16,798 nucleotides of DNA from Pseudomonadota bacterium (lineage in GTDB: Bacteria; Pseudomonadota; Gammaproteobacteria; Xanthomonadales; Xanthomonadaceae): NCBI GenBank assembly GCA_023457475.1, contig JAEWLO010000249.1:1-16798 (forward strand), given 5' to 3'. This document shows, piece by piece, positions 1 through 5,670 of this stretch; the stretch's first letter is position 1; every line of letters begins with the position of its first letter. The notes beneath the pieces were generated by a model. The model worked only from the letters and a program-made list of their open reading frames with translations, was not told the origin of the DNA and ran no database searches. A program made the position numbers and the translations under genes.

Positions 1-49
1 GCTCGCACCAGTGACGCAATCAACTCAATGATTTCGTTGATTTTTCGTT

Positions 50-87
50 ACCCCGTGCATTCACGCTGAACCCCGTCTGCACCCCGT
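50..87. repeat. Three short direct repeats ACCCCGT
   Basis: The heptamer ACCCCGT occurs at 50-56, 70-76 and 81-87, within an otherwise AT-richer stretch with no supported reading frame. Spacing is irregular (20 and 11 bases between starts). Clusters of short direct repeats can be protein-binding sites, for example arm-type sites of a tyrosine recombinase or regulator sites, but no integrase or attachment core is visible here. Apart from these repeats and a small dyad at 94-105 I see nothing in bases 1-108. Confidence 0.3.
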
Positions 88-93
88 CCCTGA

Positions 94-105
94 TTTCAAA
101 TGAAA
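94..105. promoter_or_regulatory. Dyad TTTCA-AA-TGAAA just upstream of a -35 box
   Basis: TTTCA (94-98) and TGAAA (101-105) form a 5-bp inverted repeat around AA, ending 3 bases before the proposed -35 hexamer at 109. The position would suit an activator or repressor site for the promoter that follows. The arms are short and no known regulator consensus is recognised, so this is only a candidate. Confidence 0.25.
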
Positions 106-108
106 CCC

Positions 109-137
109 TTGAACCCACCCCTCACCAGGCGTAGGGT
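109..137 (+). promoter_or_regulatory. Sigma70-like promoter for the structured RNA
   Basis: TTGAAC at 109-114 (-35, 5 of 6 consensus positions) is separated by exactly 17 bases from TAGGGT at 132-137 (-10, 4 of 6 consensus positions). Transcription would start near 144, exactly where a perfect 6-bp hairpin begins. The agreement of promoter spacing, first hairpin and downstream terminator supports the call; it has not been mapped. Confidence 0.45.
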
Positions 138-143
138 CAATTG

Positions 144-330
144 TCCGGGCCGCCTTCCGCGACCCGGATGATTGGAGGGCCGGGCCGATGCAAGCAGGGC
201 GCGCACCACAGCAGTTCGCAGTCCGGATCACCCGGGCGCTGCACGTGGTCCTGCCTGCGGCAAAGGTTGATGCCGGCTGCTCCTCCCAAAGCGCGCCCCG
301 TGCCTGAAAAGGCCGGGGCGTTCTTGTTTC
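144..330 (+). ncRNA. Candidate small RNA or structured 5' leader, about 185 nt
   Basis: This is a non-coding stretch bounded by a promoter and an intrinsic terminator. Hairpin 1 is perfect: TCCGGG (144-149) with CCCGGA (163-168). Hairpin 2 is long and interrupted: 190-192 with 256-258, 194-198 (GCAGG) with 250-254 (CCTGC), 205-209 (ACCAC) with 245-249 (GTGGT), 211-214 (GCAG) with 239-242 (CTGC), and 223-226 with 232-235 (CCGG/CCGG). That is about 21 pairs with a six-base bulge at 199-204. GGAGG at 174-178 can also pair with CCTCC at 283-287, closing the whole hairpin. Hairpin 3 is the terminator at 294-320. I do not recognise the family; it does not match tRNA, SRP RNA, RNase P RNA or 6S RNA as I know them. 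It could instead be a leader of the DUF465 gene whose RBS starts 16 bases after the terminator. Confidence 0.45.
294..330 (+). terminator. Intrinsic terminator or attenuator before the DUF465 gene
   Basis: CGCCCCG (294-300) pairs perfectly with CGGGGCG (314-320). Inside it, CCT (303-305) pairs with AGG (310-312) around a GAAA tetraloop. The stem is followed by TTCTTGTTT (321-329). This is a good rho-independent terminator on the + strand. It sits only 16 bases before the AGGAGG of the DUF465 gene, and I find no convincing promoter in between. The gene may therefore depend on read-through. Confidence 0.65.
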
Positions 331-357
331 TGACGTATACGCGATAGGAGGTTGGAC

Positions 358-588
358 ATGTTCGAAGATCAGTCCCAGAGCGCAGTCGAAGCACGCCTCA
401 ACAGTGACCCGGAGTTCAAGCAGATGTACAACGAGCACCGGAAGTTGAACCGGCAATGCATGGATGCCGAGCTCGGCGTATTCGCGGTGGACGATGTCAC
501 TCTGGGCCGGATGAAGCGCGAAAAGCTTCTGCTCAAACAACGGCTGATGCGCAGGTTTGAAGAGTCCTCCCCTCCCCAGGTCCATTGA
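358..588 (+). CDS. YdcH/DUF465 family small protein
   Basis: A 76-residue, highly charged and predicted all-helical protein. Length and pattern fit the YdcH/DUF465 family: a short N-terminal helix, then a long Lys/Arg/Glu-rich helical hairpin ending near a KLLLKQRLMRRF segment (residues ~61-72). The family is widespread in proteobacteria and its biochemical role is not established. I chose ATG at 358 because a perfect AGGAGG lies at 346-351 with a 6-base spacer; an in-frame TTG at 352 sits directly against that Shine-Dalgarno and is unlikely. The gene stands alone, 209 bases before cbs, and is preceded by an intrinsic terminator, which suggests attenuation. There is no signal peptide or membrane segment. 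Confidence 0.85.
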   Translation: MFEDQSQSAVEARLNSDPEFKQMYNEHRKLNRQCMDAELGVFAVDDVTLGRMKREKLLLKQRLMRRFEESSPPQVH

Positions 589-597
589 TCCTCCGTC

Positions 598-645
598 GTA
601 CCGGGGCGTTTGACCGGTACGCCTGACCCAACCGCCGTGGGCGGT
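598..645. repeat. Two adjacent inverted repeats downstream of the DUF465 gene
   Basis: GTACCGG (598-604) and CCGGTAC (614-620) form a perfect 7-bp dyad with a 9-base loop. ACCGCC (631-636) and GGCGGT (640-645) form a second perfect 6-bp dyad with a 3-base loop. Neither is followed by a T-tract, so they are not classical intrinsic terminators. They could act as transcript-end hairpins protecting the DUF465 mRNA, or as operators for cbs. Confidence 0.4.
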
Positions 646-750
646 GTCCGTCACCTCGTCGATGGGCACTGTCCGCGGTTCCTTCCTCTGGGTAGGGCGC
701 GTGGGGGGTGCACCGGGAGACACGCGTGGCGTGCCACTACCGTTCTGGCG

Positions 751-756
751 GATAAT
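751..756 (+). promoter_or_regulatory. Possible -10 element for cbs
   Basis: GATAAT at 751-756 matches the sigma70 -10 consensus at five of six positions and would place the start near 763, giving a ~35-base leader before the cbs ATG at 798. The best upstream -35 candidate (TGGCGT, 727-732, 18-base spacer) is poor. A GCCGC/GCGGC hairpin (767-771 with 775-779) lies in the leader. The rest of 589-797 shows no gene. Confidence 0.35.
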
Positions 757-797
757 CGGGGGTCCGGCCGCCCGGCGGCGCGAATCGATGTGACCCG

Positions 798-2168
798 ATG
801 GCAATCCACTCCTCCGTTCTCGAACTCATTGGCAATACCCCCATCGTGAAGGCGCAGCGCCTGGACACCGGGGTCTGCGAGCTGTTCCTCAAGCTCGAAA
901 GTGCCAATCCCGGCGGGTCCATCAAGGACCGTATCGGGCTGTCGATGATCGAAGCGGCGGAAAAGCGCGGTGATCTCCAGCCGGGCGCGACGCTGGTGGA
1001 AGGCACTGCCGGCAACACCGGCCTGGGCCTGGCCCTGGTCGCCCAGCAGAAGGGCTACAAGCTCATCCTGATCGTCCCGGACAAGATGAGCCGCGAGAAG
1101 ATCTTCAACCTCAAGGCGATGGGGGCCGAGGTCCGGCTGACCCGTTCCGACGTGGCCAAGGGCCACCCGGAGTACTACCAGGACATGGCCGAACGCGTGG
1201 CCCGGGAGACCCCTGGCGCGTACTTCATCAACCAGTTCGGCAATCCGGACAACCCGGCGGCGCATGAGTTCGGCACCGGCCCGGAAATCCTCGAGCAGAT
1301 GGGCGGCGACCTGGACGCCATCGTGTTCGGCTGCGGCAGCTCCGGCACCATGACCGGTCTTTCGCGCGCGTTCGCCAGGCTCTCGCCGAAGACCGAGCTG
1401 ATCCTGGCCGATCCGGTCGGCTCGATCCTGGCCGAGTACATCAACGACGGCAATCTGAACGACAAGTCCGGCAGCTGGCTGGTAGAGGGCATCGGCGAGG
1501 ACTTCCTGCCGTCCATCTCGGACTTCAGCCGGGTCACCAAGGCCTACCCGATCACCGACGCGGAGAGCTTCCACACCGCGCGCGAACTGCTGGGCAAGGA
1601 AGGCGTGCTGGGCGGTTCGTCGACGGGCACCCTGCTGGCCGCCGCGCTGAAGTACTGCCGCGAGCAGACCACGCCGAAGAAGGTGCTGGTGCTGGTGCCC
1701 GATACCGGCAACAAGTACCTCTCCAAGATGTACAACGACTACTGGATGCTGGACAACGGCTTCCTGGAGCGCCCGCAGACCGGCGACCTGCGCGACCTGA
1801 TCCTGCGCCCGTACGGCCAGCGCGATACCGTCGTGATCGGCCCGAACGACCTGCTCACCACCGCCTACCAGCGCATGAAGCTGTATGACGTCTCGCAGCT
1901 GCCGGTGATGGACGGCGACCAGCTGGTCGGCATCGTCGACGAAAGCGACGTGCTGCTGCACGTGTACGGCGACGAGAGCCGCTTCCGCGACAAGGTCGGT
2001 ACCGCCATGGTCAGCAAGCTGGACCGCCTCGACGTGAAATCGCCGATCGAGGCCCTGCTGCCGGTCTTCGACCGCGGCCAGGTGGCCATCATCATGGATG
2101 GCGGCAGCTTCCTCGGGCTGATCACCCGGATCGACCTGCTGAACTATCTGCGCCGCCGCGTGCAATAA
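798..2168 (+). CDS. cbs: Cystathionine beta-synthase (PLP enzyme with CBS-domain pair)
   Basis: A 456-residue cytosolic PLP enzyme that condenses serine (or O-acetylserine) with homocysteine to cystathionine, the first step of reverse transsulfuration. Residues 1-320 are a fold-type II cysteine synthase-like core. SANPGGSIKDR carries the PLP lysine at 43, EGTAGNTGLGLA (68-79) is the substrate loop, GCGSSGTMTG (178-187) binds the cofactor phosphate, and EGIGEDFLP (230-238) plus PDTGNKYLSKMYNDYWM (301-317) favour CBS over plain CysK. Residues ~340-455 form two CBS motifs (Bateman module), probably regulatory. There is no N-terminal heme segment as in animal CBS. ATG 798 is the only sensible start, but its Shine-Dalgarno is weak. 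The neighbour metB supplies the next step. Automatic annotation sometimes labels such genes cysteine synthase or cysB. Confidence 0.9.
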   Translation: MAIHSSVLELIGNTPIVKAQRLDTGVCELFLKLESANPGGSIKDRIGLSMIEAAEKRGDLQPGATLVEGTAGNTGLGLALVAQQKGYKLILIVPDKMSREKIFNLKAMGAEVRLTRSDVAKGHPEYYQDMAERVARETPGAYFINQFGNPDNPAAHEFGTGPEILEQMGGDLDAIVFGCGSSGTMTGLSRAFARLSPKTELILADPVGSILAEYINDGNLNDKSGSWLVEGIGEDFLPSISDFSRVTKAYPITDAESFHTARELLGKEGVLGGSSTGTLLAAALKYCREQTTPKKVLVLVPDTGNKYLSKMYNDYWMLDNGFLERPQTGDLRDLILRPYGQRDTVVIGPNDLLTTAYQRMKLYDVSQLPVMDGDQLVGIVDESDVLLHVYGDESRFRDKVGTAMVSKLDRLDVKSPIEALLPVFDRGQVAIIMDGGSFLGLITRIDLLNYLRRRVQ

Positions 2169-2228
2169 CGGCGTTTTGGCTGCATTTAGGCTCTGAATAC
2201 GTGTTTATCGGCGTCAAAAGCTGGTTAA

Positions 2229-2286
2229 GCTCTCGCTGATAGACTTCTGCTCCATTTAATGCGAGAGCCCCTGTACGGGGTTCTCG
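2229..2286 (+). promoter_or_regulatory. metB leader with two competing hairpins
   Basis: Segment A, GCTCTCGC (2229-2236), is perfectly complementary to GCGAGAGC (B, 2261-2268). The same B segment, extended to 2262-2271, also pairs over 10 positions (one G-U) with GGGGTTCTCG (C, 2277-2286) around a TGTAC loop. A:B and B:C cannot form together. The B:C hairpin ends 16 bases before the metB ATG and has no T-tract, so it would more likely affect ribosome access, RNA stability or protein binding than termination. It resembles no SAM or SAH riboswitch consensus I know. A weak extended -10 (TGATAGACT, 2237-2245) overlaps it; if that were the promoter, A would not be transcribed and the dyad would be a DNA operator. 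Confidence 0.4.
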
Positions 2287-2302
2287 AACGTTGGGAAACC
2301 GC

Positions 2303-3493
2303 ATGTCCACCTCCGCAACTTCCGGGCACTCCGACCGCGCGCTGGCCCTGGCCACGTTGGCCATCCATGGCGGGCAGTCGCCGGACCCCACCACCGGCGC
2401 GGTGATGCCGCCGATCTACGCGACCTCCACCTACGCCCAGTCCAGCCCGGGCGAGCATCAGGGGTTCGAGTACTCGCGTACCCATAATCCGACCCGCTTC
2501 GCCTACGAACGCTGCGTGGCGAGCCTGGAAGGCGGCACCCGCGGGTTCGCCTTCGCCTCAGGCATGGCCGCCACCTCCACGGTGATGGAACTGCTGGATG
2601 CCGGCAGCCACGTGGTGGCGATGGACGACATCTACGGCGGCACCTTCCGCCTGTTCGAGCGCGTGCGCCGACGCACCGCGGGGCTGGATTTCAGCTTCGT
2701 CGACCTGACCGACCTGGCCGCGCTGGAAGCGGCCATCACCCCGCAGACGAAGATGGTCTGGGTGGAAACCCCGACCAACCCGATGCTGAAGATCGTGGAC
2801 ATCGCGGCGGTGACAGCGGTGGCCAAGCGCCATGGCCTGATCGTGGTGGTGGACAACACCTTTGCCTCGCCGATGCTGCAGCGTCCGCTGGAACTCGGCG
2901 CGGACCTGGTCCTGCATTCGGCCACCAAGTACCTCAACGGCCATTCGGACATGGTCGGCGGCATGGTGGTGGTCGGCGACAACGCCGAACTCGCCGAGCA
3001 GATGGCCTTCCTGCAGAACTCCATCGGCGGCGTACAGGGCCCGTTCGACAGCTTCCTGGCCCTGCGAGGCCTGAAGACCCTGCCGCTGCGCATGAAGGCC
3101 CACTGCGCCAACGCGCTGGCCCTGGCCCAGTGGCTGGAAAAGCACCCGGCCATCGAAAAGGTGATCTACCCCGGCCTGACCTCGCACCCGCAGCACGAAC
3201 TGGCCACGCGCCAGATGAACGGCTACGGCGGCATCGTCTCGATCGTGCTGAAGGGTGGCTTCGAGGCGGCGAAGTCGTTCTGCGAGAAGACCGAGCTGTT
3301 CACCCTGGCCGAATCGCTGGGTGGGGTGGAGAGCCTGGTCAACCATCCGGCGGTGATGACCCATGCGTCGATTCCCGTCGCCCGCCGCGAGCAGCTGGGC
3401 ATCAGCGATGCGCTGGTGCGGTTGAGCGTGGGCGTGGAGGATCTGGGGGATCTTCAGGTGGATCTGGAACGGGCGCTGGGCGGGATTCGCTGA
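2303..3493 (+). CDS. metB: Cystathionine gamma-synthase / gamma-lyase (Cys/Met metabolism PLP enzyme)
   Basis: A 396-residue fold-type I PLP enzyme of the Cys/Met metabolism family. YSRTHNPTR (57-65) holds the Tyr and Arg that bind the cofactor phosphate of the partner subunit. FASGMAATSTV (84-94) is the phosphate-binding segment, DNTFASP (184-190) carries the ring-stacking Asp, and HSATKYLNGHSD contains the PLP lysine at about 209. The C-terminal SLGGVESLVNHPAVMTHAS block is typical of MetB/CGL. MetB makes cystathionine from an acylated homoserine, while CGL cleaves it to cysteine, and sequence alone separates them poorly. Pairing with cbs favours the lyase direction, although xanthomonad annotation commonly uses metB. 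I prefer ATG 2303 to an in-frame TTG at 2291. metB marks one border of the xanthomonad O-antigen locus; its stop is 2 bases from wzm. Confidence 0.88.
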   Translation: MSTSATSGHSDRALALATLAIHGGQSPDPTTGAVMPPIYATSTYAQSSPGEHQGFEYSRTHNPTRFAYERCVASLEGGTRGFAFASGMAATSTVMELLDAGSHVVAMDDIYGGTFRLFERVRRRTAGLDFSFVDLTDLAALEAAITPQTKMVWVETPTNPMLKIVDIAAVTAVAKRHGLIVVVDNTFASPMLQRPLELGADLVLHSATKYLNGHSDMVGGMVVVGDNAELAEQMAFLQNSIGGVQGPFDSFLALRGLKTLPLRMKAHCANALALAQWLEKHPAIEKVIYPGLTSHPQHELATRQMNGYGGIVSIVLKGGFEAAKSFCEKTELFTLAESLGGVESLVNHPAVMTHASIPVARREQLGISDALVRLSVGVEDLGDLQVDLERALGGIR

Positions 3494-3495
3494 AG

Positions 3496-4287
3496 ATGGG
3501 CATCCTCTCCGTGTTCGGAAAGCATCGCTCGCTTGCCTTCGAGCTGACCCAGCGCGAGGTCCTGGGGCGCTACAGAGGCGCAAGCTTCGGCCTGCTGTGG
3601 TCGCTGATCAGTCCTTTCCTGATGTTGCTGGTCTACACCCTGGCATTCGGCTACATCATGAAAGGGCGCTGGCCGGGCTCAACCGGGTCGACCACCGAGT
3701 TTGCGTTGATCCTGTTTGCCGGATTGACCGTCCACGGCTTCTTCGCCGAATGCTTCACCCGGGCACCCCAGTTGATCGTCGGCAACACCGGCTATGTCAA
3801 ACGCGTGGTCTTCCCACTGGATATCCTCGGTTGGAGCATGACGTTTTCCGCGCTGTTCCACCTGTTGATGAACATCATCGTGCTGCTGCTGCACCTGGCA
3901 GTGAAGGGCAGCATTCCGCCGACCGCCATCCTGGTCCCCGTGGTGCTGCTTCCGCTGGTCATCCTGACCGTCGGGGTGGGCTGGGTCGTATCCGCGCTGG
4001 GGGTATATCTGCGGGACATCGGACAGATCGCCGGGGTCATCGCCACCGCGATGCTCTTCCTGTCGTCGGCGATCGTGCCGCCGGAGTCCGTGCCGGCCAG
4101 TTATCGCATCGTGTTCCAGCTCAATCCGCTCACCTTCATCATCAACCAGGTCCGTGAAGTGGTGATCTGGGGGCGCCTGCCCGACTGGGAGGGGCTGGGG
4201 CTCTACACCCTGATCGCCTGCGCGGTAGCGTTCGTCGGCCATCGCATCTTCAACAAACTGCGCGTGGGGTTTGCCGATGTGCTCTGA
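3496..4287 (+). CDS. wzm: Polysaccharide ABC transporter permease Wzm
   Basis: A 263-residue inner-membrane ABC-2 permease. The cytoplasmic N-terminus LTQREVLGRYRGASFGLLWS (17-36) is the family hallmark preceding the first membrane segment. Hydrophobic segments follow at about 37-55, 69-87, 108-133, 143-170, 178-195 and 235-248, the usual six of Wzm. A short amphipathic stretch with LNPLTFIINQVREVV (209-223) is also typical. With Wzt it exports a lipid-linked, already polymerised O-polysaccharide to the periplasm. ATG 3496 lies 2 bases after the metB stop, so no room remains for a private promoter and transcription probably comes through metB. A longer upstream-open frame (from 3130) overlaps metB and is not real. 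The 3' end overlaps wzt by 11 bases, indicating translational coupling. Confidence 0.88.
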   Translation: MGILSVFGKHRSLAFELTQREVLGRYRGASFGLLWSLISPFLMLLVYTLAFGYIMKGRWPGSTGSTTEFALILFAGLTVHGFFAECFTRAPQLIVGNTGYVKRVVFPLDILGWSMTFSALFHLLMNIIVLLLHLAVKGSIPPTAILVPVVLLPLVILTVGVGWVVSALGVYLRDIGQIAGVIATAMLFLSSAIVPPESVPASYRIVFQLNPLTFIINQVREVVIWGRLPDWEGLGLYTLIACAVAFVGHRIFNKLRVGFADVL

Positions 4288-5635
4288 TCGTGTCGATTCG
4301 GACGTGGTGATCGACGTTCGTGGGGTAGGCAAGAGCTACCACATGTACGAGCGTCCGTCCCATCGCCTGTGGCAGGCGCTGGCAGGCAAGAGAAAATCCT
4401 TCTACAAGGACTTCTGGGCACTTCGCGAAGTCAGTTTCACCGTACGCAAAGGCCAGACCGTCGGTATCGTGGGGCGTAACGGGTCCGGAAAATCCACGCT
4501 GCTGCAGATGATCGCCGGCACGCTCAACCCGACGGAAGGCGAGATCAAGGTCAACGGCCGCGTAGCCGCGTTGCTTGAGCTGGGCAGCGGATTCAATCCT
4601 GATTTCACCGGGCGGGAGAATGTGTTTCTCAATGCGGCGATCCTCGGCCTTTCCCGGCCGCAGATCGAACAGCGGCTCGAGAAGATTCTTGCCTTCGCCG
4701 ATATCGGCGAGTTCATCGACCAGCCGGTACGCAGCTATTCCAGTGGCATGTCGGTGCGGCTGGCGTTTGCCGTCATCGCCCATGTCGATGCCGATATCCT
4801 CATCATCGATGAGGCGTTGGCCGTGGGTGACGCATTTTTCTCGCAGAAGTGCATGCGCTTCCTGCGTGAATTCCAGAAAAATGGCACCTTGCTGTTCGTC
4901 AGCCATGATGCGGCTGCCGTCACCAACCTCTGCGAGAACGCCGTCTGGTTGCAGAACGGTCGCATGCAGTTGTCGGGCACGTCGCAGGAGGTTGTGGAAG
5001 CCTACATGACCGAGCAGCACGTCGTCGGTCGCAGGGAAGTGGGCGGAGAAGAGATCGTCGTGGAGAAGAAGCAGCGCCGCAGTGCTGCTGACGGTCCCGA
5101 TTTCCGCCTTGCTGAACTGCGTGAACAGGGCATCACCAATCGGATCGCCCTGTTCGAGTTCGATCCGGCCAACGTCGGGCAGGAGTTCGGGGCGCAGGGC
5201 GCACGCATCGTCGACGTTGCCATACGGGATGACAGCGGCCAATCCCTTGGCCTGGTCGAGGGTGGGGAAATCGTCACCTTGACGGTTGCCGTGCGCCTGG
5301 AGCAGGCGCTGGAAAGCCTGATCATCGGTTTCTATGTCAAGGATCGCCTGGGCCAGCGCCTGTTCGGCGACAACAGCTGGTTCGCCTGCAAGGATCTTCC
5401 TGTCGGTGGACATGCCGGGGAGACGGTACAGGCCACGTTCCAGTTCCGCATGCCGGTGCTGCCCTCGGGTTCTTACATGGTCGACGCCGCTGTTGCCTCC
5501 GGCGACCTGCACGACCATACACAGCAGCACTGGATCCACGACGCGCTGGAGTTTCGCGCGCTGGATGAAACGATGCGCTTCGGACTCATCGGCATTCCGA
5601 TGTTGAACATTACATTGCAGAACACGGGCGCTTGA
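4277..5635 (+). CDS. wzt: Polysaccharide ABC transporter ATPase Wzt with C-terminal glycan-binding domain
   Basis: A 452-residue protein, longer than a bare ATPase (~250). Residues 1-245 are the nucleotide-binding domain: Walker [10 protein letters not shown] (66-74), signature [12 protein letters not shown] (154-165), Walker B DILIIDEA (173-180) and switch His210. After a charged linker (250-285), residues ~290-450 form a beta-rich domain of the Wzt C-terminal type (for example [16 protein letters not shown], 328-343; [16 protein letters not shown], 363-378). In E. coli O9a/O8 this domain recognises a modified non-reducing end of the glycan before export. Its presence predicts a capped polymer, which fits the methyltransferase fused in the next gene. 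I chose ATG 4277 (overlapping wzm) over TTG 4271. The stop lies ~36 bases before the next start. Confidence 0.88.
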   Translation: MCSDRVDSDVVIDVRGVGKSYHMYERPSHRLWQALAGKRKSFYKDFWALREVSFTVRKGQTVGIVGRNGSGKSTLLQMIAGTLNPTEGEIKVNGRVAALLELGSGFNPDFTGRENVFLNAAILGLSRPQIEQRLEKILAFADIGEFIDQPVRSYSSGMSVRLAFAVIAHVDADILIIDEALAVGDAFFSQKCMRFLREFQKNGTLLFVSHDAAAVTNLCENAVWLQNGRMQLSGTSQEVVEAYMTEQHVVGRREVGGEEIVVEKKQRRSAADGPDFRLAELREQGITNRIALFEFDPANVGQEFGAQGARIVDVAIRDDSGQSLGLVEGGEIVTLTVAVRLEQALESLIIGFYVKDRLGQRLFGDNSWFACKDLPVGGHAGETVQATFQFRMPVLPSGSYMVDAAVASGDLHDHTQQHWIHDALEFRALDETMRFGLIGIPMLNITLQNTGA

Positions 5636-5670
5636 GCTGGTCAGCGCATCTGCAGTACTTGAAGGAAGTA

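Noticed and set aside
60..325. 6S RNA on the minus strand
   Set aside because: A 13-base match (GGGTTCAAGGGTT on the minus strand, 106-118) to E. coli 6S RNA caught my eye, but the expected closing stem and central bubble cannot be formed around it, and the promoter and terminator signals are on the + strand.
61..804. 247-codon minus-strand frame across the upstream gap
   Set aside because: Low-complexity Pro/Arg/Thr-rich composition, no Shine-Dalgarno, and it covers the DUF465 gene and the structured RNA on the opposite strand.
651..2165. 504-codon open frame on the minus strand opposite cbs
   Set aside because: It is a GC-rich shadow frame rich in His, Gln, Val and Ala with no domain pattern, lying entirely antisense to a clear cbs gene. 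The same applies to long minus-strand frames opposite metB, wzt, the glycosyltransferase and the sulfatase.
3130..3495. N-terminal extension of wzm into metB
   Set aside because: The translated extension is Arg/Gly/Pro-rich and out of frame with a well-conserved metB 3' end; the ABC-2 signature begins just after ATG 3496.
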